A stretch of DNA of 64,000 nt from Brevibacterium sp. RIT 803 (GCF_016892625.1 NZ_JAFEMW010000002.1:124001-188000); one strand, 5' to 3'; positions 40,238 to 50,836 are shown, counted from the stretch's first letter. The notes: a model not told the origin generated them from the sequence alone. Program-made: numbers and translations.

Positions 40238-41173
40238 TCAACGCCGATCACGCGAATCCGGTGCCTCATTCTTTTCCGTGACACGATATCCGCCGAGGTC
40301 AATCGAGGTGTGAATGAGGGTCACCGATGGCGGGAGAAGCGCCGCAGGGACCGTGCTCGCAAGGACGAGGACGGTGGGTCCTGCACCCGAGATCACTGCG
40401 GGCAGGCCCTCGGCGCGCAAGCCGTCGACAATGACCATCGAGTCGGGATAAGCCTCGCGTCGGAATTCCTGATGGAGCCGATCGTCGGTGGCCTCCAGCA
40501 GAACAGAGGCATCGGTGACGAATCCATGGATGAGCAGCGCGGCACGTGCGGAGTTCTCTGCGGCGACTTCATGTTCGACGGATACGGGGATCACGCTTCG
40601 TGCGATCTCCGTATCCAAACGCACCTCGGGCACCAGCACGGTCACCTCGGCGAGGGTGTTGGACGGCACCGGCCACGAGCGGGCAGGGTCCGGCAGGGCG
40701 ATCGTCAGTCCCCCGAACACGGCAGGAGCCGCGTTGTCAGGGTGGCCCTCGAGTTCGGAAGCGAGCTCAAGCACGCGTTGCCGACTCAGTCTGTCACCGC
40801 CGGCGTAGACCCCGATCTCGCCCGCCAGCGCAATGGCGCCCACGATCGCGGCCGCGGAGGATCCGAGTCCGCGCGAATGCGGTATCCGGTTGACACAGTC
40901 CAGGCTGATCCTCTCCCCCAAGTCTGCGGGAGCGTTCGGATACTCCGCATGGAGCACATCGACGATCACACGCATGATGAGGTGGGACCGGTCCGTCGGC
41001 AGAGTCTCAGCGCTCTCCCCCGTCACACTCACACAGGTGCTGGGATCGACGGGTTCGTCGTGGATCGTCAGCGTCAGAGTGTCGAATATCCCGAGTGCTA
41101 GGCCGAACGCATCGTAGCCAGGGCCCAGGTTCGCCGAGGTGGCCGGAACCTCGATCTGGATCCTCACGCTCAC
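40238..41173 (-). CDS. thrB: Homoserine kinase
   Basis: A 311-residue GHMP kinase phosphorylating homoserine in threonine synthesis. The N-terminus [22 protein letters not shown] loop [16 protein letters not shown] and C-terminal [11 protein letters not shown] are intact. Its ATG/GTG start overlaps the thrC stop by 4 bases. The 198-base gap after it separates the amino acid genes from rho. Confidence 0.96.
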   Translation of the reverse strand: MSVRIQIEVPATSANLGPGYDAFGLALGIFDTLTLTIHDEPVDPSTCVSVTGESAETLPTDRSHLIMRVIVDVLHAEYPNAPADLGERISLDCVNRIPHSRGLGSSAAAIVGAIALAGEIGVYAGGDRLSRQRVLELASELEGHPDNAAPAVFGGLTIALPDPARSWPVPSNTLAEVTVLVPEVRLDTEIARSVIPVSVEHEVAAENSARAALLIHGFVTDASVLLEATDDRLHQEFRREAYPDSMVIVDGLRAEGLPAVISGAGPTVLVLASTVPAALLPPSVTLIHTSIDLGGYRVTEKNEAPDSRDRR

Positions 41174-42264
41174 CTGTCTTCGAGCCCGAGAGCCCGTGCC
41201 GCGCTGACGGCGTCGACGGAGACCCGCTTGGGCTCGATCTCGGAACCGTCGGCTGTGTGAAGTGCCCAGCTGGGGTCCTTGAGGCCGTGACCGGTCACGG
41301 TGACCGCGATTCGTGCGCCGGCAGGGACCTTGCCCGCTTCGGACATCTTCAGCAGACCAGCTACCGAGGCGGCCGAACCGGGCTCGACGAAGATTCCCTC
41401 TTCCCGGGAAAGAATCTTGTGTGCGCGCAGGATCTCATCGTCGGTGACCGAGTCGATGACTCCACCGGAGGAGTCACGCGCCTCGATGGCCTGCTGCCAG
41501 CTGGCAGGATTGCCGATTCGGATGGCGGTGGCGATCGTATCGGGTTCGTCGACAGGGTGGCCGAGCACGATCGGTGCCGATCCTGCTGCTTGGAAGCCCC
41601 ACATCTGCGGCAGGCGGGTCGAGACGCCGATCTCCTGGTACTGGCGGTACCCCTTCCAGTAGGCGGTGATGTTGCCCGCGTTGCCCACAGGCAGCACGTG
41701 GATATCGGGGGCGTCGCCCAGGACGTCGACAACCTCGAAGGAGGCAGTCTTCTGTCCCTCGATGCGATCAGGGTTGACGGAGTTGACGAGGTGAACCGGG
41801 TAGGACTCGGAGAGCTTCCGACACAGAGTCAGGCAGTCGTCGAAGTTTCCGTCAACTTCGAGCAGCGTGGCCCCATGAGCGATGGCCTGGCTCATCTTGC
41901 CCGGGGCGATTTTGCCGGTGGGCACCAGCACGGCGCAGGTCAGTCCCGCCTTGGTGGCGTAGGCCGCCGCCGAGGCTGAGGTGTTGCCGGTCGAGGCGCA
42001 GATGACGGCCTTCGCGCCCTGAGCCGCAGCTTTGGTGATGGCCATGGTCATACCGCGGTCCTTGAAAGACGCCGTCGGGTTGAGGCCTTCGTACTTCACC
42101 CATACGTCAGCACCGGTGAGCTCGCTGAGCTTCTCCGCGTGGATGAGCGGTGTTCCGCCCTCACCCAGAGTCACGGCCGGTGTGGTCTCGGAGATGTCGA
42201 GCAGGCTGCGGTATTCCTCGACGACGCCCTGCCACTGCTTTTTGGGGAATTCGGTCATTCTCAC
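41170..42264 (-). CDS. thrC: Threonine synthase
   Basis: A 364-residue PLP enzyme converting O-phosphohomoserine to threonine. The PLP lysine is in [14 protein letters not shown] and the phosphate loop in [13 protein letters not shown]. It is of the shorter (class II-like) bacterial type. It overlaps hom by 4 bases upstream and thrB by 4 downstream. Confidence 0.96.
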   Translation of the reverse strand: MRMTEFPKKQWQGVVEEYRSLLDISETTPAVTLGEGGTPLIHAEKLSELTGADVWVKYEGLNPTASFKDRGMTMAITKAAAQGAKAVICASTGNTSASAAAYATKAGLTCAVLVPTGKIAPGKMSQAIAHGATLLEVDGNFDDCLTLCRKLSESYPVHLVNSVNPDRIEGQKTASFEVVDVLGDAPDIHVLPVGNAGNITAYWKGYRQYQEIGVSTRLPQMWGFQAAGSAPIVLGHPVDEPDTIATAIRIGNPASWQQAIEARDSSGGVIDSVTDDEILRAHKILSREEGIFVEPGSAASVAGLLKMSEAGKVPAGARIAVTVTGHGLKDPSWALHTADGSEIEPKRVSVDAVSAARALGLEDR

Positions 42265-43568
42265 TGTCCTTCTACACGGATCACGGATTTGACGGCGCGA
42301 ACCACGGGAAGGCCGCCGAGGCGGTCGACCGTTCCCTGCAGGATCGCGTCGGTGTTCGAGTGGGTGGCGAGCACCAGCTTCGCGTGCTGAGTGCCCTGTT
42401 CGTCGACTTCTCCCACGGTCTGGCGCATGAGTTCGATCGAAGCGCCTTCATCGGAGAAGACCTCGGAGACTGCCGCGAGGACTCCAGGACGATCGACGAC
42501 GTCGAGGGTGATGTGGTATCGGGTGGTGATCGCCGATATCGGCAGGATCGTCGAGTCCTTGTGGAAAGGACGTTCGTACTGTCCACGACCGCCGAGAACC
42601 TTGCGGCGGGCCACGGAGACCACATCGCCGAGGACTGCAGAAGCGGTCGGTTCGCCGCCGGCGCCCTGTCCGTAGAACATGAGCGAACCAGCGGCCTCGG
42701 CCTCGATGAAGACCGCATTGAAGGCGCCGCGCACCGTCGCAAGAGGGTGATGGCGTCCCAGCAGTGCCGGGTAGACGCGAGCGGACAGTCCCGGCCCGGC
42801 AGGCGATTCGCTGACTCGTTCGCAGACAGCGAGGAGTTTGATGACGAATCCCTGGTCCCGAGCCGTGGCAACCATCTCGGGGGTGATGTCTTCGATGCCT
42901 TCGACGTGGACATCGTCGATCGTGACTGGAGCGTGGAAGGCCAGTGACGAGAGAATCGCGGCCTTGGCCGCAGCATCGTGTCCACCGACGTCAGCGGTCG
43001 GGTCCGCCTCGGCGAATCCCAGCTCCTGCGCGGTCGTGAGCGCTTCATCGAAGCCCCAGCCCTCGGAGTCCATCTGATCGAGGATGTAGTTGGTGGTGCC
43101 GTTGACGATGCCCATGATCCGGTCGATCCGATCCCCGGCCAGCGAATCACCGACTGGACGGATGATGGGAATGGCACCGGCGACGGCGGCTTCGTGTTCG
43201 AGACGGACTCCTGCGGTGTCCGCTGCGGACATGAGCTCACCGTAGTTGGCGGCCAGCAGGGCCTTGTTTGCTGTGACGACAGAGGATCCGTGGTCGAGTG
43301 CCGATCGGATGAGCGTTTTGGCAGGCTCGATCCCGCCCATGAGCTCGATGACGATGTCGGCGTCAGCGATGGCAGTCTCCGCGTCCGTCGTCAGCAGGCT
43401 CGGATCGATCCCCGGACGCGCCTTCGCGGTGTCGCGGACGACGATTGCGCTCAGTTCAAGAGGCGCACCGATCCGTTCGGCCAGAGCCTCGCTCCGGTTC
43501 TGGATGCGGGCGGCGACCTCGGTGCCGACGACTCCACATCCGAGCATGGCAACTTTCAAAGCCTGCAT
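42261..43568 (-). CDS. hom: Homoserine dehydrogenase
   Basis: A 435-residue NAD(P)-dependent enzyme reducing aspartate semialdehyde to homoserine. Rossmann motif [13 protein letters not shown], catalytic region [14 protein letters not shown], and a C-terminal ACT domain ([20 protein letters not shown]) that in C. glutamicum mediates threonine feedback. It starts 31 bases after lysA and is coupled to thrC. Confidence 0.97.
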   Translation of the reverse strand: MQALKVAMLGCGVVGTEVAARIQNRSEALAERIGAPLELSAIVVRDTAKARPGIDPSLLTTDAETAIADADIVIELMGGIEPAKTLIRSALDHGSSVVTANKALLAANYGELMSAADTAGVRLEHEAAVAGAIPIIRPVGDSLAGDRIDRIMGIVNGTTNYILDQMDSEGWGFDEALTTAQELGFAEADPTADVGGHDAAAKAAILSSLAFHAPVTIDDVHVEGIEDITPEMVATARDQGFVIKLLAVCERVSESPAGPGLSARVYPALLGRHHPLATVRGAFNAVFIEAEAAGSLMFYGQGAGGEPTASAVLGDVVSVARRKVLGGRGQYERPFHKDSTILPISAITTRYHITLDVVDRPGVLAAVSEVFSDEGASIELMRQTVGEVDEQGTQHAKLVLATHSNTDAILQGTVDRLGGLPVVRAVKSVIRVEGQ

Positions 43569-43599
43569 TTGTTCACCTTTTCGCTGTCTTCAATGGCAC

Positions 43600-45036
43600 T
43601 CACGCGCGCTCACCGACGTTCATTCCCGGATCGCTGCGCAACATCTGAGAGTAGTCCTCGGGCGTCACAATCCACTCAACCTTATCCGTTGTCACGGCCA
43701 GGACCCCTGGTTTCGGCAGGTGGTTGTAGTTGTTGGCCAGTGACCGGCAGTAGGCACCGGTGCTCGGGACCGCGACAAGATCCCCGGAGGACACATCGGA
43801 TCCCATGTATTCGTCTCGGACGATGATGTCACCGGATTCGCAGTGCTTGCCCACGACGCGCACGATGGCGGGTTCGGAACTGGAGTTCCGATTGGCCAAG
43901 GTACACGAATAGTCGGCATCGTAGAGAGCTGTCCGAATGTTGTCACTCATCCCCCCGTCGACGGCGACGTAGGTGCGCACACCGTTGTCGGTGTCGACCT
44001 CTTTGACCGTGCCGACCCGGTAGAGGGTGAACATCGACGGGGACACGATCGCGCGTCCGGGCTCGATGGAGATCCGTGGCACGTTCGTGCCCAGTCCGCG
44101 GCATTCCTTGGCGACCACCGCGGCGAGCTCCTGGGCCATCTCGGCCACCGGGATGGGCGTGTCCTGTGAGGTGTAGCGGATTCCGAAGCCGCCGCCAAGG
44201 TCGACATCGGGCAGATCGACACCGTGCTCGTCCATGATCTCCGCTCGCAGCGCCAGGACACGGGCGGCAGCGACCTGGAAGCCGGAGATGTCGAAGATCT
44301 GTGAGCCGATGTGCGAGTGCAGACCATCGAAACGCAGGTGCGGTGAGTTCGCCACTGCCTCGGCGGCCCTTGCTGCTGTTCCGGCGGAGACCGAGAGCCC
44401 GAACTTCTGGTCCTCATGAGCTGTGGCGATGAAATCGTGCGTGTGGGCCTCGACCCCCACTGTCACCCGCAGCATCACAGGTGCAACGGTGCCCTTCGCG
44501 GCCGCGATCGATTCCAGCAGGGAAATCTCGTCGAGGCTGTCGACGAAGATGCGCCCCACACCGTAGTCGAGAGCATATTCGAGCTCGGCCACAGATTTGT
44601 TGTTGCCGTGCAGACCGACTCGTTCGCCTGGAACTCCTGCTGCGCGGGCCACCATCATCTCTCCCAGAGAACAGGTGTCGAGGCCAAGGCCCGCCGCGTG
44701 GACCCACCTGGCGACAGCGGTGCACAGGAATGCCTTGCCCGCATAGAAGACATCGACACCGGACAGTCCCTTGTCAGTGGAGAACGCCGCAGAATACGCG
44801 CTGACGTAGTTCTCGGCGCGAGCGGTGAAGTCAGCGACATCCATGACGAGGGTCGGAGTGCCGTAGCGTTCAGCGAGATCAGTGACTGCGTGCCCGGCGA
44901 CTGTGAGGACACCGGAGTCGGACTTCGTCACGTTGTCCGACCACAAGCTGGGCAGGAGGGCGTTGACGTCCTCGGGGTAGGGCAGCCACACGGGTGCGGG
45001 GGTGGCGTGCATGGTGCCGGCGATATGGGCTGGCAT
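43600..45036 (-). CDS. lysA: Diaminopimelate decarboxylase
   Basis: A 478-residue PLP enzyme, the last step of lysine synthesis, from meso-DAP. The PLP lysine is in FYAGKAFLC; HSHIGSQIFD, GGGFGIRY and the substrate-site CESGDIIVRDE are present. ATG 45036 shares one base with the TAA of the upstream argS-like gene (TAATG), and GGAGAGG just upstream lies inside that gene, so translation is coupled to it. The gene order argS-lysA-hom is conserved in Actinobacteria. Confidence 0.96.
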   Translation of the reverse strand: MPAHIAGTMHATPAPVWLPYPEDVNALLPSLWSDNVTKSDSGVLTVAGHAVTDLAERYGTPTLVMDVADFTARAENYVSAYSAAFSTDKGLSGVDVFYAGKAFLCTAVARWVHAAGLGLDTCSLGEMMVARAAGVPGERVGLHGNNKSVAELEYALDYGVGRIFVDSLDEISLLESIAAAKGTVAPVMLRVTVGVEAHTHDFIATAHEDQKFGLSVSAGTAARAAEAVANSPHLRFDGLHSHIGSQIFDISGFQVAAARVLALRAEIMDEHGVDLPDVDLGGGFGIRYTSQDTPIPVAEMAQELAAVVAKECRGLGTNVPRISIEPGRAIVSPSMFTLYRVGTVKEVDTDNGVRTYVAVDGGMSDNIRTALYDADYSCTLANRNSSSEPAIVRVVGKHCESGDIIVRDEYMGSDVSSGDLVAVPSTGAYCRSLANNYNHLPKPGVLAVTTDKVEWIVTPEDYSQMLRSDPGMNVGERA

Positions 45037-45938
45037 TACATCCTCTCCGGGGCGCGAACGCCCAGTAGTCGAAGTCCTGTGGCCAGGACGATGATGGCGG
45101 CTCGGTCGAGGACCAGCCGGGAAGCGTGGAGTCGAGTGATGTCCTCGTCGATGCTCGGTGTCACTGGGCATGTCTTCGCCCAGTCCAAGAACAGCTGTGC
45201 GCTGGCTTCGAGGAGACAGGTGATGCGCCGAAGCTCGCCTGTGCAGGCGGCGGCGTTGATCGTGGTGATGAAGTCTGCCAGGGCTGCAGCCAACGCGGTC
45301 TCGGTGGCATCGGTCAGGACGCTCGGGTCGAAGTCGTCGGCGCTGATGCCGGCCGCTGCCGCGCGACGTTCGACGCGACAGGCCGAGGAGTGCGCGACCT
45401 GGACGAAGTACACAGGATTGTCCGGGTGGGCTGTGCGCAGCAGTCCCACGTCTGCTGCCTGCGATGAGGCCGTGATGCTGCGTGCGGCCAGGAAGCGAAC
45501 CGTGTCGCTGCCCACTGCAGGGAGCAGAGTCCGCAGTTCGGGGTTGGAAGCGATGCGTCCATCGACCGTGGCTTCGATGCGCGCGGCCGTGTCCTGATCA
45601 GGACCGAATGCCGTGCCTGTGCCGACGATGTCGGCGGCGACCTGGGCGAGGCTGCTGGAACTCACTGTGATGTTGAGGAACCCGGGCCCGGCGACGTCGA
45701 CACGGGTGATTCCGGTGTGATCGCGCAGTCGTGAAGCGATCTCCTCTGCCAGTGTTCTGGGCTCAGTGTGCAGAGATGTGGCACTGCGCAGTGCGATGGT
45801 CGAGACCCAGTCCCCGTGAGACTGTGCCTGCGCCCTGCGCAGGGTCGAGTCCGGTACAGGGTCACTGTCGATTCTTCGTGCGGCGGCGCTGCTCGCCAGT
45901 GCACGCGCCAGAGCGGTCTGCAGAAGTTCCGGGGTCAC
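45036..45938 (-). CDS. ArgS-like protein lacking the catalytic core
   Basis: A 300-residue protein made of the two ends of arginyl-tRNA synthetase. Residues 1-105 match the N-terminal Add-1 domain (HGDW at 41, DVAGPGFLNITV at 81). From about 143 the DALR anticodon-binding region follows (SDTVRFLAARSITASS, NPVYFVQVAHSSACRVERRAA, ending LVLDRAAIIVLATGLRLLGV). The Rossmann core with HIGH and KMSKS, about 230-250 residues, is missing, so it cannot aminoacylate. The frame is clean and coupled to lysA, which argues against recent decay. It sits where full-length argS lies in corynebacteria and mycobacteria; a complete argS must exist elsewhere. Possible roles: tRNA-Arg binding or sensing, or simply keeping lysA translated. 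Confidence 0.85.
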   Translation of the reverse strand: MTPELLQTALARALASSAAARRIDSDPVPDSTLRRAQAQSHGDWVSTIALRSATSLHTEPRTLAEEIASRLRDHTGITRVDVAGPGFLNITVSSSSLAQVAADIVGTGTAFGPDQDTAARIEATVDGRIASNPELRTLLPAVGSDTVRFLAARSITASSQAADVGLLRTAHPDNPVYFVQVAHSSACRVERRAAAAGISADDFDPSVLTDATETALAAALADFITTINAAACTGELRRITCLLEASAQLFLDWAKTCPVTPSIDEDITRLHASRLVLDRAAIIVLATGLRLLGVRAPERM

Positions 45939-45944
45939 CCGTTC

Positions 45945-45950
45945 AGATTA
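45945..45950 (-). promoter_or_regulatory. Possible leaderless promoter of the argS-like/lysA operon
   Basis: On the minus strand TAATCT (fits the actinobacterial TANNNT -10 box) lies exactly 6 bases before the GTG at 45938, and no Shine-Dalgarno precedes that GTG. Transcription would start at or next to the start codon. No clear -35 is seen. Confidence 0.45.
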
Positions 45951-46056
45951 CTCGGGTCCGGTTCTCGACGGCGAATCAGGTGTCATAGTCCTCGCCTTCA
46001 CATCGGACCGTGTTGTACTCCGGTACACGTGGTGCCCAGTCCGTGTGGTGTCTGGA

Positions 46057-47232
46057 TCAGATCGAGCCGGGACGACAGGCGGAGAAGCTGACTGCGAACT
46101 TCACCGCTGTGGAGGCCAGCACCACGGCGTAGGCAGGCCACATCACATCAAAGCTCTGGATGAGGAAGGCGAAGATCAGGGGCCCGGTCGCGGCCATCAG
46201 GTACCCGCCTCCCTGAACGAACCCGGACAGTGCCGCCGAGGCCTCGGCGCTGCTTGAGCGCAGGGTGATCAGGGTCAGAGCCAGCGGGAAGGTCGAAATT
46301 CCGATGCCCAGCAGGACCGTCCACAACACTGGTGCCGCCTGAGGCATGAGCCACAGGCCGAGGTAGCCGACAGCCAGACAGGCGCAGAAGGCCGCGACTA
46401 TCGGCGAAGCTGTGCGCATCTTCTGCGCGAGAAGCGGCAGGACGAACCCGAGGACGAGGGGGATGGCCGTCACGAGAGCGAGCATGGCTCCTGCGAACGC
46501 CGGGTCGAAGCCCGATCGTGTCAGCAGGGTAGGCAGCCAGGTGAACAGGATGAAATTGTTGAAAGAGGTCAGTCCGGTCATCGTCATCAGTGCCCAGGCT
46601 CGGCGGGTCTTGACCAGTCGCAGCAGTTCGCTGCCGCCGACGACCGTGGCCGAGACCTGTGACCGAGGTGCAGGCCTGAGCACAGCGATCACTGCCCAGA
46701 CTGCGATCCCCACAGCCGCGGAGACTGCCCACACAAGCAGGGAACCGCGCCACTCGAGCTTCGATGCCAGTGGCACTGCCACGAGTGGTGGGATGAAAGT
46801 CCCCAGCTGCAGCAGACCCACATGCACTGTCGACATCAGTGCGACACGGTCCGGGAAGTAGGACTTCACGATCGGTGGCACGACGACGTTGCCGATGCCC
46901 ATGCCCAGCAGTGCGAGAACGCTCAGCGCCAGGAAGAGTGCAGAAGAGTCGACGATCGCGCGCAGGCCCAGGCCAGCCGTGATCATGATCATCACTGCCA
47001 GTGAGATCGTCAGTCCGGAGAACCGGTTGTACAGCCGTGGAGTGACGAAGCCGCTGATTCCGTAGAGCAGCGGCGGCAACATCCCGATGATGGCCAGGAA
47101 CGCGGCGCTCAGATGGATCTCCGAGCCCATCACGTCCAGCAACGGCGACAAGCCGGTCACGCCCGGGCGAAGGTTGAATGCTGCGACAACGATTCCGATG
47201 ACGATCAGACCGGATGCCCACGCAGATTTCAT
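46057..47232 (-). CDS. MFS transporter, CynX/NimT type
   Basis: A 391-residue major facilitator with twelve predicted helices. The first helix (GLIVIGIVVAAFNLRPGVTGLSPLL) has the NLRP motif typical of the CynX/NimT (cyanate/2-nitroimidazole) subfamily. Substrate cannot be deduced. It stands alone with 45 bases to the FtsX-type permease gene upstream. Confidence 0.88.
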   Translation of the reverse strand: MKSAWASGLIVIGIVVAAFNLRPGVTGLSPLLDVMGSEIHLSAAFLAIIGMLPPLLYGISGFVTPRLYNRFSGLTISLAVMIMITAGLGLRAIVDSSALFLALSVLALLGMGIGNVVVPPIVKSYFPDRVALMSTVHVGLLQLGTFIPPLVAVPLASKLEWRGSLLVWAVSAAVGIAVWAVIAVLRPAPRSQVSATVVGGSELLRLVKTRRAWALMTMTGLTSFNNFILFTWLPTLLTRSGFDPAFAGAMLALVTAIPLVLGFVLPLLAQKMRTASPIVAAFCACLAVGYLGLWLMPQAAPVLWTVLLGIGISTFPLALTLITLRSSSAEASAALSGFVQGGGYLMAATGPLIFAFLIQSFDVMWPAYAVVLASTAVKFAVSFSACRPGSI

Positions 47233-47277
47233 GCTTGCATTTCTATCATCCTGCCCACCGCACCAGCCTCGGCGGGG

Positions 47278-49827
47278 TCAGTTCTCCTGCTTGAGACCCT
47301 CAACCGGTGACAGCCGCGCGGCCCGTCGGGCTGGTGCCAGAGCAGAGAGCAGCCCCGCAAGGATCGCCACCAGCAGGATGCCCAAAGTGGAGGGAAGGGA
47401 CCAGTCAACGATGAGCCGATTGGAATAGTCGTGCGTGATCAGATGGGTGCCGACGATGCCCAGCGCCCCACCGAGAAGAAGCCCGATGAGCGCCGCCACT
47501 GAGGATATGAGGGTGGCCTCGAGGGCGAGAAGTGACCTCAGCTGGGAGATGCTCAACCCCAGGGCCCGGAGCAGGGAGTTCTCCCGCCGACGTTCGATCA
47601 CCGACAGGCTCACCGTGTTCGAGACACCGAGCAGGGCGATGAGGACAGCAACGAACAGGAGGGCCACAGCAGCAATGAGAAGCACATCGATGAATTCGGA
47701 GTATTGCCCACGAGCCACTGCTGAACCGGCTACCTCGTCGCTGGTGACATCGAGTGCTTCGGCCACGTCCTGTTGGATCCGGAAGATATCGGAGACCGAA
47801 GCACTCGCATCGACCCTGACCAGAACGGACGTGGAAGTTGCAGACACGCCCAGGTCATTGCCGACATCCGGGGTGGTGAAGTACACCAGACTCGAGTCAC
47901 CGGCTTTCTCAACCGGAACCGTCGCCTCGTTGAGGCCCTTGATGCGGATGCTGTCTGGGGCGAAGTCCTTGGGGACGAGCACTTTCCCGGCAACCGGGGG
48001 CTCGGCGCCCTCGCTGATCACGGTCTGCGCGGATTCGGGATCGATGACATAGAGCTCAGGGGGCGAGCCGCCGTGATCGCCGATCACCTGTGCCCGATGA
48101 GCGACGACGACGGCTTCCACGCCCGCAATGTCACGCACGCCATCGACTTCGTCGCGGTCGACGGTGGTTTCGAGCGGGACAGAGATGTCGATGGGATAGC
48201 GCTGGTCGAGGCCGAGACCCATCGTGGCCTTCGTTGACATTCCGCCGACCAGAATCGTCGACACAAGGGTGACGCCGATGATGAGTGCGGTTGCGGTCGC
48301 TGCGGTTCGCCGGCGATTGCGCAATGTATTCAGGGTTGCCAGTCGCCCAGGGATACCGAAGGGGCTGAAGGCCAGGTCACCGATGGCCGCGACAACCGGG
48401 GGAATGATCATCACGGAACACAGCACAAGGCCGAAGACGATAAGCGCTCCCCCGAGTGCACCGCCCAGGATCCATGCCTGCGACTGTTCGATGAGATAGA
48501 TCGAGGCGAGGAGGAGCACGATTCCGAGGCCGATGCTCGACCACCCGACGATGTGGCGCGACCTGCTCTGGCGTGAAGGAGACAGCGCCTCGTCGAAGGG
48601 CTGCAGCGCCTCCAGTGGTGTCACCGCGATGGCGCTGCGGGCCGGTCGGATGGTGGCGAGCACCGTGAGAAGCACCCCGACGGCAACGCCGATCAGCAAT
48701 GCCGATGGGGGCACGCTGAGGCTCAGGTATTCGAACTCCTTGGGCCAGATCTGCTTCGCGCCGGCAGCGAGGCAGAAGCTGAAGCCTGCCCCAACGACCA
48801 CACCGATGATCGACCCGAGCAGCCCCACGAACGTCCCCTCGGTGACCACAGAACCGTAGAGCTGAAGACGTGAGGCTCCCAGGCAGCGCAGCAGTGCCAG
48901 TTCGCGTCTGCGCCCGGCCACGATGACGGAGAAGGTGTTGGACACCACCAGTATCGCCACGATGACGGAGATGCCGGCGAAGGCAAGAAGCAGCCAGGTG
49001 ATGACCTCGTTGCTGCCGGAAAGCCGTTCGGCTTTGACGTCGATGGCGTCGGAGACAGTCAGCGCCTCCAAGCTCCCCTGCAGTGCAGAGCCGTCGATCG
49101 TCGCCTGCAGACGTGGGAGAACCGCGGCCGGATCCGCACCTGGGTCAAGCGCGATCTGGATCGCAATGACGTCGCCCTGTTGAGCGAAGTACTCCTGATA
49201 GCTCGCCGAGGTTGTCATTCCTCGGTGCATGCCTGCAGTCGCGGGACCGCTGCCCATGGAAGCCAGACCGACCACGGTGAACGTCGTGTTGCTCTGGCGA
49301 GGACCCCGGTAGACGGGCATCGAATCTTCATCAGGTCCGACGGACACCGCGTCAACGGAGAAACGGATCTCGTCGCCGATGCCCACACCCAGATCGGTCG
49401 CAGTGGCCTCGTCCAGGACCAGGTCGGTATTCGAATCAGGCCGTGTGCCTTCGGTGATGGAGAACGTGTCCAGGCTCGTATCGGCTGGTGCAGGGGTCAG
49501 AGCGAACGTGCTCTCAGAGAAGGACTGACCTCGACCTGTCGTCGTCGTGCGAGCATTGACAGCCGCACCGCTGACTCCGTCGACCCGTTCCAGAGGCTTC
49601 GCCAAAGGAGAGACTTCCTGCCCGTTGACGAAGACGTCCTGGCCCGGAACGATGACGAGATCCGATTCGGAGAATGTGTGCCCGATCGATTCCTTCAGGC
49701 TTGTCTGCAGTGATGAGCTGATGATCAGGGTCGAGGCGACGAATCCTGCTGCCAGCGCAATGCCGAGACCCACTGCGAGGAATCGCGCCCAGTGGATTCG
49801 GATCTCCGCCAGAGCGACTGCGATCAC
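47278..49827 (-). CDS. FtsX/MacB-family ABC transporter permease
   Basis: An 849-residue permease with two FtsX domains. An N-terminal membrane helix (about 12-35) is followed by a large extracellular MacB-like region. Then come three helices of the first FtsX domain (from about 268, with LLLAFAGISVIVAILVVSNTFSVI), a second anchor helix near 495-515, a second extracellular region, and a final triplet (from about 715). Such permeases do not move substrates through a channel but transmit ATPase motion to extracellular factors or pump lipids or peptides. The 4-base overlap with the ATPase gene upstream makes them one transporter. Confidence 0.92.
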   Translation of the reverse strand: MIAVALAEIRIHWARFLAVGLGIALAAGFVASTLIISSSLQTSLKESIGHTFSESDLVIVPGQDVFVNGQEVSPLAKPLERVDGVSGAAVNARTTTTGRGQSFSESTFALTPAPADTSLDTFSITEGTRPDSNTDLVLDEATATDLGVGIGDEIRFSVDAVSVGPDEDSMPVYRGPRQSNTTFTVVGLASMGSGPATAGMHRGMTTSASYQEYFAQQGDVIAIQIALDPGADPAAVLPRLQATIDGSALQGSLEALTVSDAIDVKAERLSGSNEVITWLLLAFAGISVIVAILVVSNTFSVIVAGRRRELALLRCLGASRLQLYGSVVTEGTFVGLLGSIIGVVVGAGFSFCLAAGAKQIWPKEFEYLSLSVPPSALLIGVAVGVLLTVLATIRPARSAIAVTPLEALQPFDEALSPSRQSRSRHIVGWSSIGLGIVLLLASIYLIEQSQAWILGGALGGALIVFGLVLCSVMIIPPVVAAIGDLAFSPFGIPGRLATLNTLRNRRRTAATATALIIGVTLVSTILVGGMSTKATMGLGLDQRYPIDISVPLETTVDRDEVDGVRDIAGVEAVVVAHRAQVIGDHGGSPPELYVIDPESAQTVISEGAEPPVAGKVLVPKDFAPDSIRIKGLNEATVPVEKAGDSSLVYFTTPDVGNDLGVSATSTSVLVRVDASASVSDIFRIQQDVAEALDVTSDEVAGSAVARGQYSEFIDVLLIAAVALLFVAVLIALLGVSNTVSLSVIERRRENSLLRALGLSISQLRSLLALEATLISSVAALIGLLLGGALGIVGTHLITHDYSNRLIVDWSLPSTLGILLVAILAGLLSALAPARRAARLSPVEGLKQEN

Positions 49828-50579
49828 AGATCGCTCAGCTCACCCAGCGCGGAGACCACGGATTCCCTGCTCGGCTGCTGCACTTCTCCCCCGGCTCGTC
49901 CGTCCTTGAGCAGCACGACCCGATCGGCGTGGGAGGCGGCTACAGGGTCGTGGGTGACCAAGATGATCGTCTGCCCGTAGCGGGTGGTTGCACCGTGGAG
50001 CAGGGCCAGCACCTCTGCGCCTGCCTGGGAGTCGAGGTTGCCTGTGGGCTCATCGGCGAAGATCACGTCCGGGCGAGTAAGAAGAGCCCGGGCCACAGCA
50101 ACGCGCTGCTGCTGGCCACCGGAGAGTTCGTGCGGTCGGTGCCTGAGCCGGTCCCCCAGTTCAAGCCGTTCAACGACTTCAGCCTTCCACTCCGGATCGA
50201 TCTTCTTGCGAGCCAGGGACACCGGCAGCTCGATGTTCTGTTCAGCCGACAGTGTGGGGACAAGATTGAATGCTTGGAAGATGAATCCGACCCGGTCTCG
50301 CCGCAGTTGGGTCAGTTCTCTGTCATTGAGACCAGTAATGTCCTGGTCGCCCATCGTGATGGTTCCCGAATCCACTCTGTCGAGTCCGGCGAGGACGTGC
50401 ATGAACGTCGATTTTCCTGAGCCCGAGGGTCCCATGATCGCGCTGAACTTGCCGGCCTCGAAGTTCACCGTGATGTCATCGAGGGCCGTCACAGCGGTGT
50501 CGCCGCGGCCGAAGCTCTTTCGCACCGATTGTGCGCTGAGCACGACATCGGCGTTCGATACATCCGCGGGAGTCGACAT
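49824..50579 (-). CDS. ABC transporter ATP-binding protein (LolD/MacB type)
   Basis: A 251-residue ATPase. Walker [10 protein letters not shown], signature [10 protein letters not shown], Walker [13 protein letters not shown] and an H-loop VTHDPVAAS. The closest class is the LolD/MacB/FtsE group that partners FtsX-type permeases, agreeing with the next gene. ATG 50579 (MSTPADVSN) follows GAAGG; the frame continues upstream into tRNA-Arg and is not coding there. Confidence 0.93.
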   Translation of the reverse strand: MSTPADVSNADVVLSAQSVRKSFGRGDTAVTALDDITVNFEAGKFSAIMGPSGSGKSTFMHVLAGLDRVDSGTITMGDQDITGLNDRELTQLRRDRVGFIFQAFNLVPTLSAEQNIELPVSLARKKIDPEWKAEVVERLELGDRLRHRPHELSGGQQQRVAVARALLTRPDVIFADEPTGNLDSQAGAEVLALLHGATTRYGQTIILVTHDPVAASHADRVVLLKDGRAGGEVQQPSRESVVSALGELSDL

Positions 50580-50673
50580 CAGGGCCTTCATCAGCTGGTT
50601 GAGGTTGCTTAGGACCCACCATAATCGGTGGTAGCAGAAACCGCCCACCTCAGCTGATGAGGAGGACGGTGTG

Positions 50674-50749
50674 TGGTGCCCGCGACAGGATTCGAACCTA
50701 CGACCTTCTGCTCCGGAGGCAGACGCTCTATCCACTGAGCTACGCGGGC
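50674..50749 (-). tRNA. tRNA-Arg(CCG)
   Basis: Minus-strand cloverleaf: acceptor GCCCGCG/CGCGGGC, anticodon arm TCTGC-CTCCGGA-GCAGA with anticodon CCG, T-arm GGTTCGAATCC. CCA is encoded (50674-50676). It reads CGG. Confidence 0.95.
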
Positions 50750-50794
50750 AACGGATGCAATGCTATCACCGACCTGTGGTGCTTCCCAAAACGA

Positions 50795-50829
50795 ATCCGC
50801 GTGCAATCGAGACTCGATTGCACGCGGAT
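50795..50829 (-). terminator. Intrinsic terminator of the D,D-carboxypeptidase gene
   Basis: A perfect 16-bp stem, ATCCGCGTGCAATCGA and its complement, with a 3-base loop. On the minus strand it is followed by TCGTTTT, seven bases after the stop at 50837. Confidence 0.85.
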
Positions 50830-50836
50830 ATCGGCA

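Noticed and set aside
45036..45938. argS pseudogene by frameshift
   Set aside because: The missing core of about 700 bases is not present in another frame and the joined frame is open throughout; a deletion or domain fusion is the better reading.
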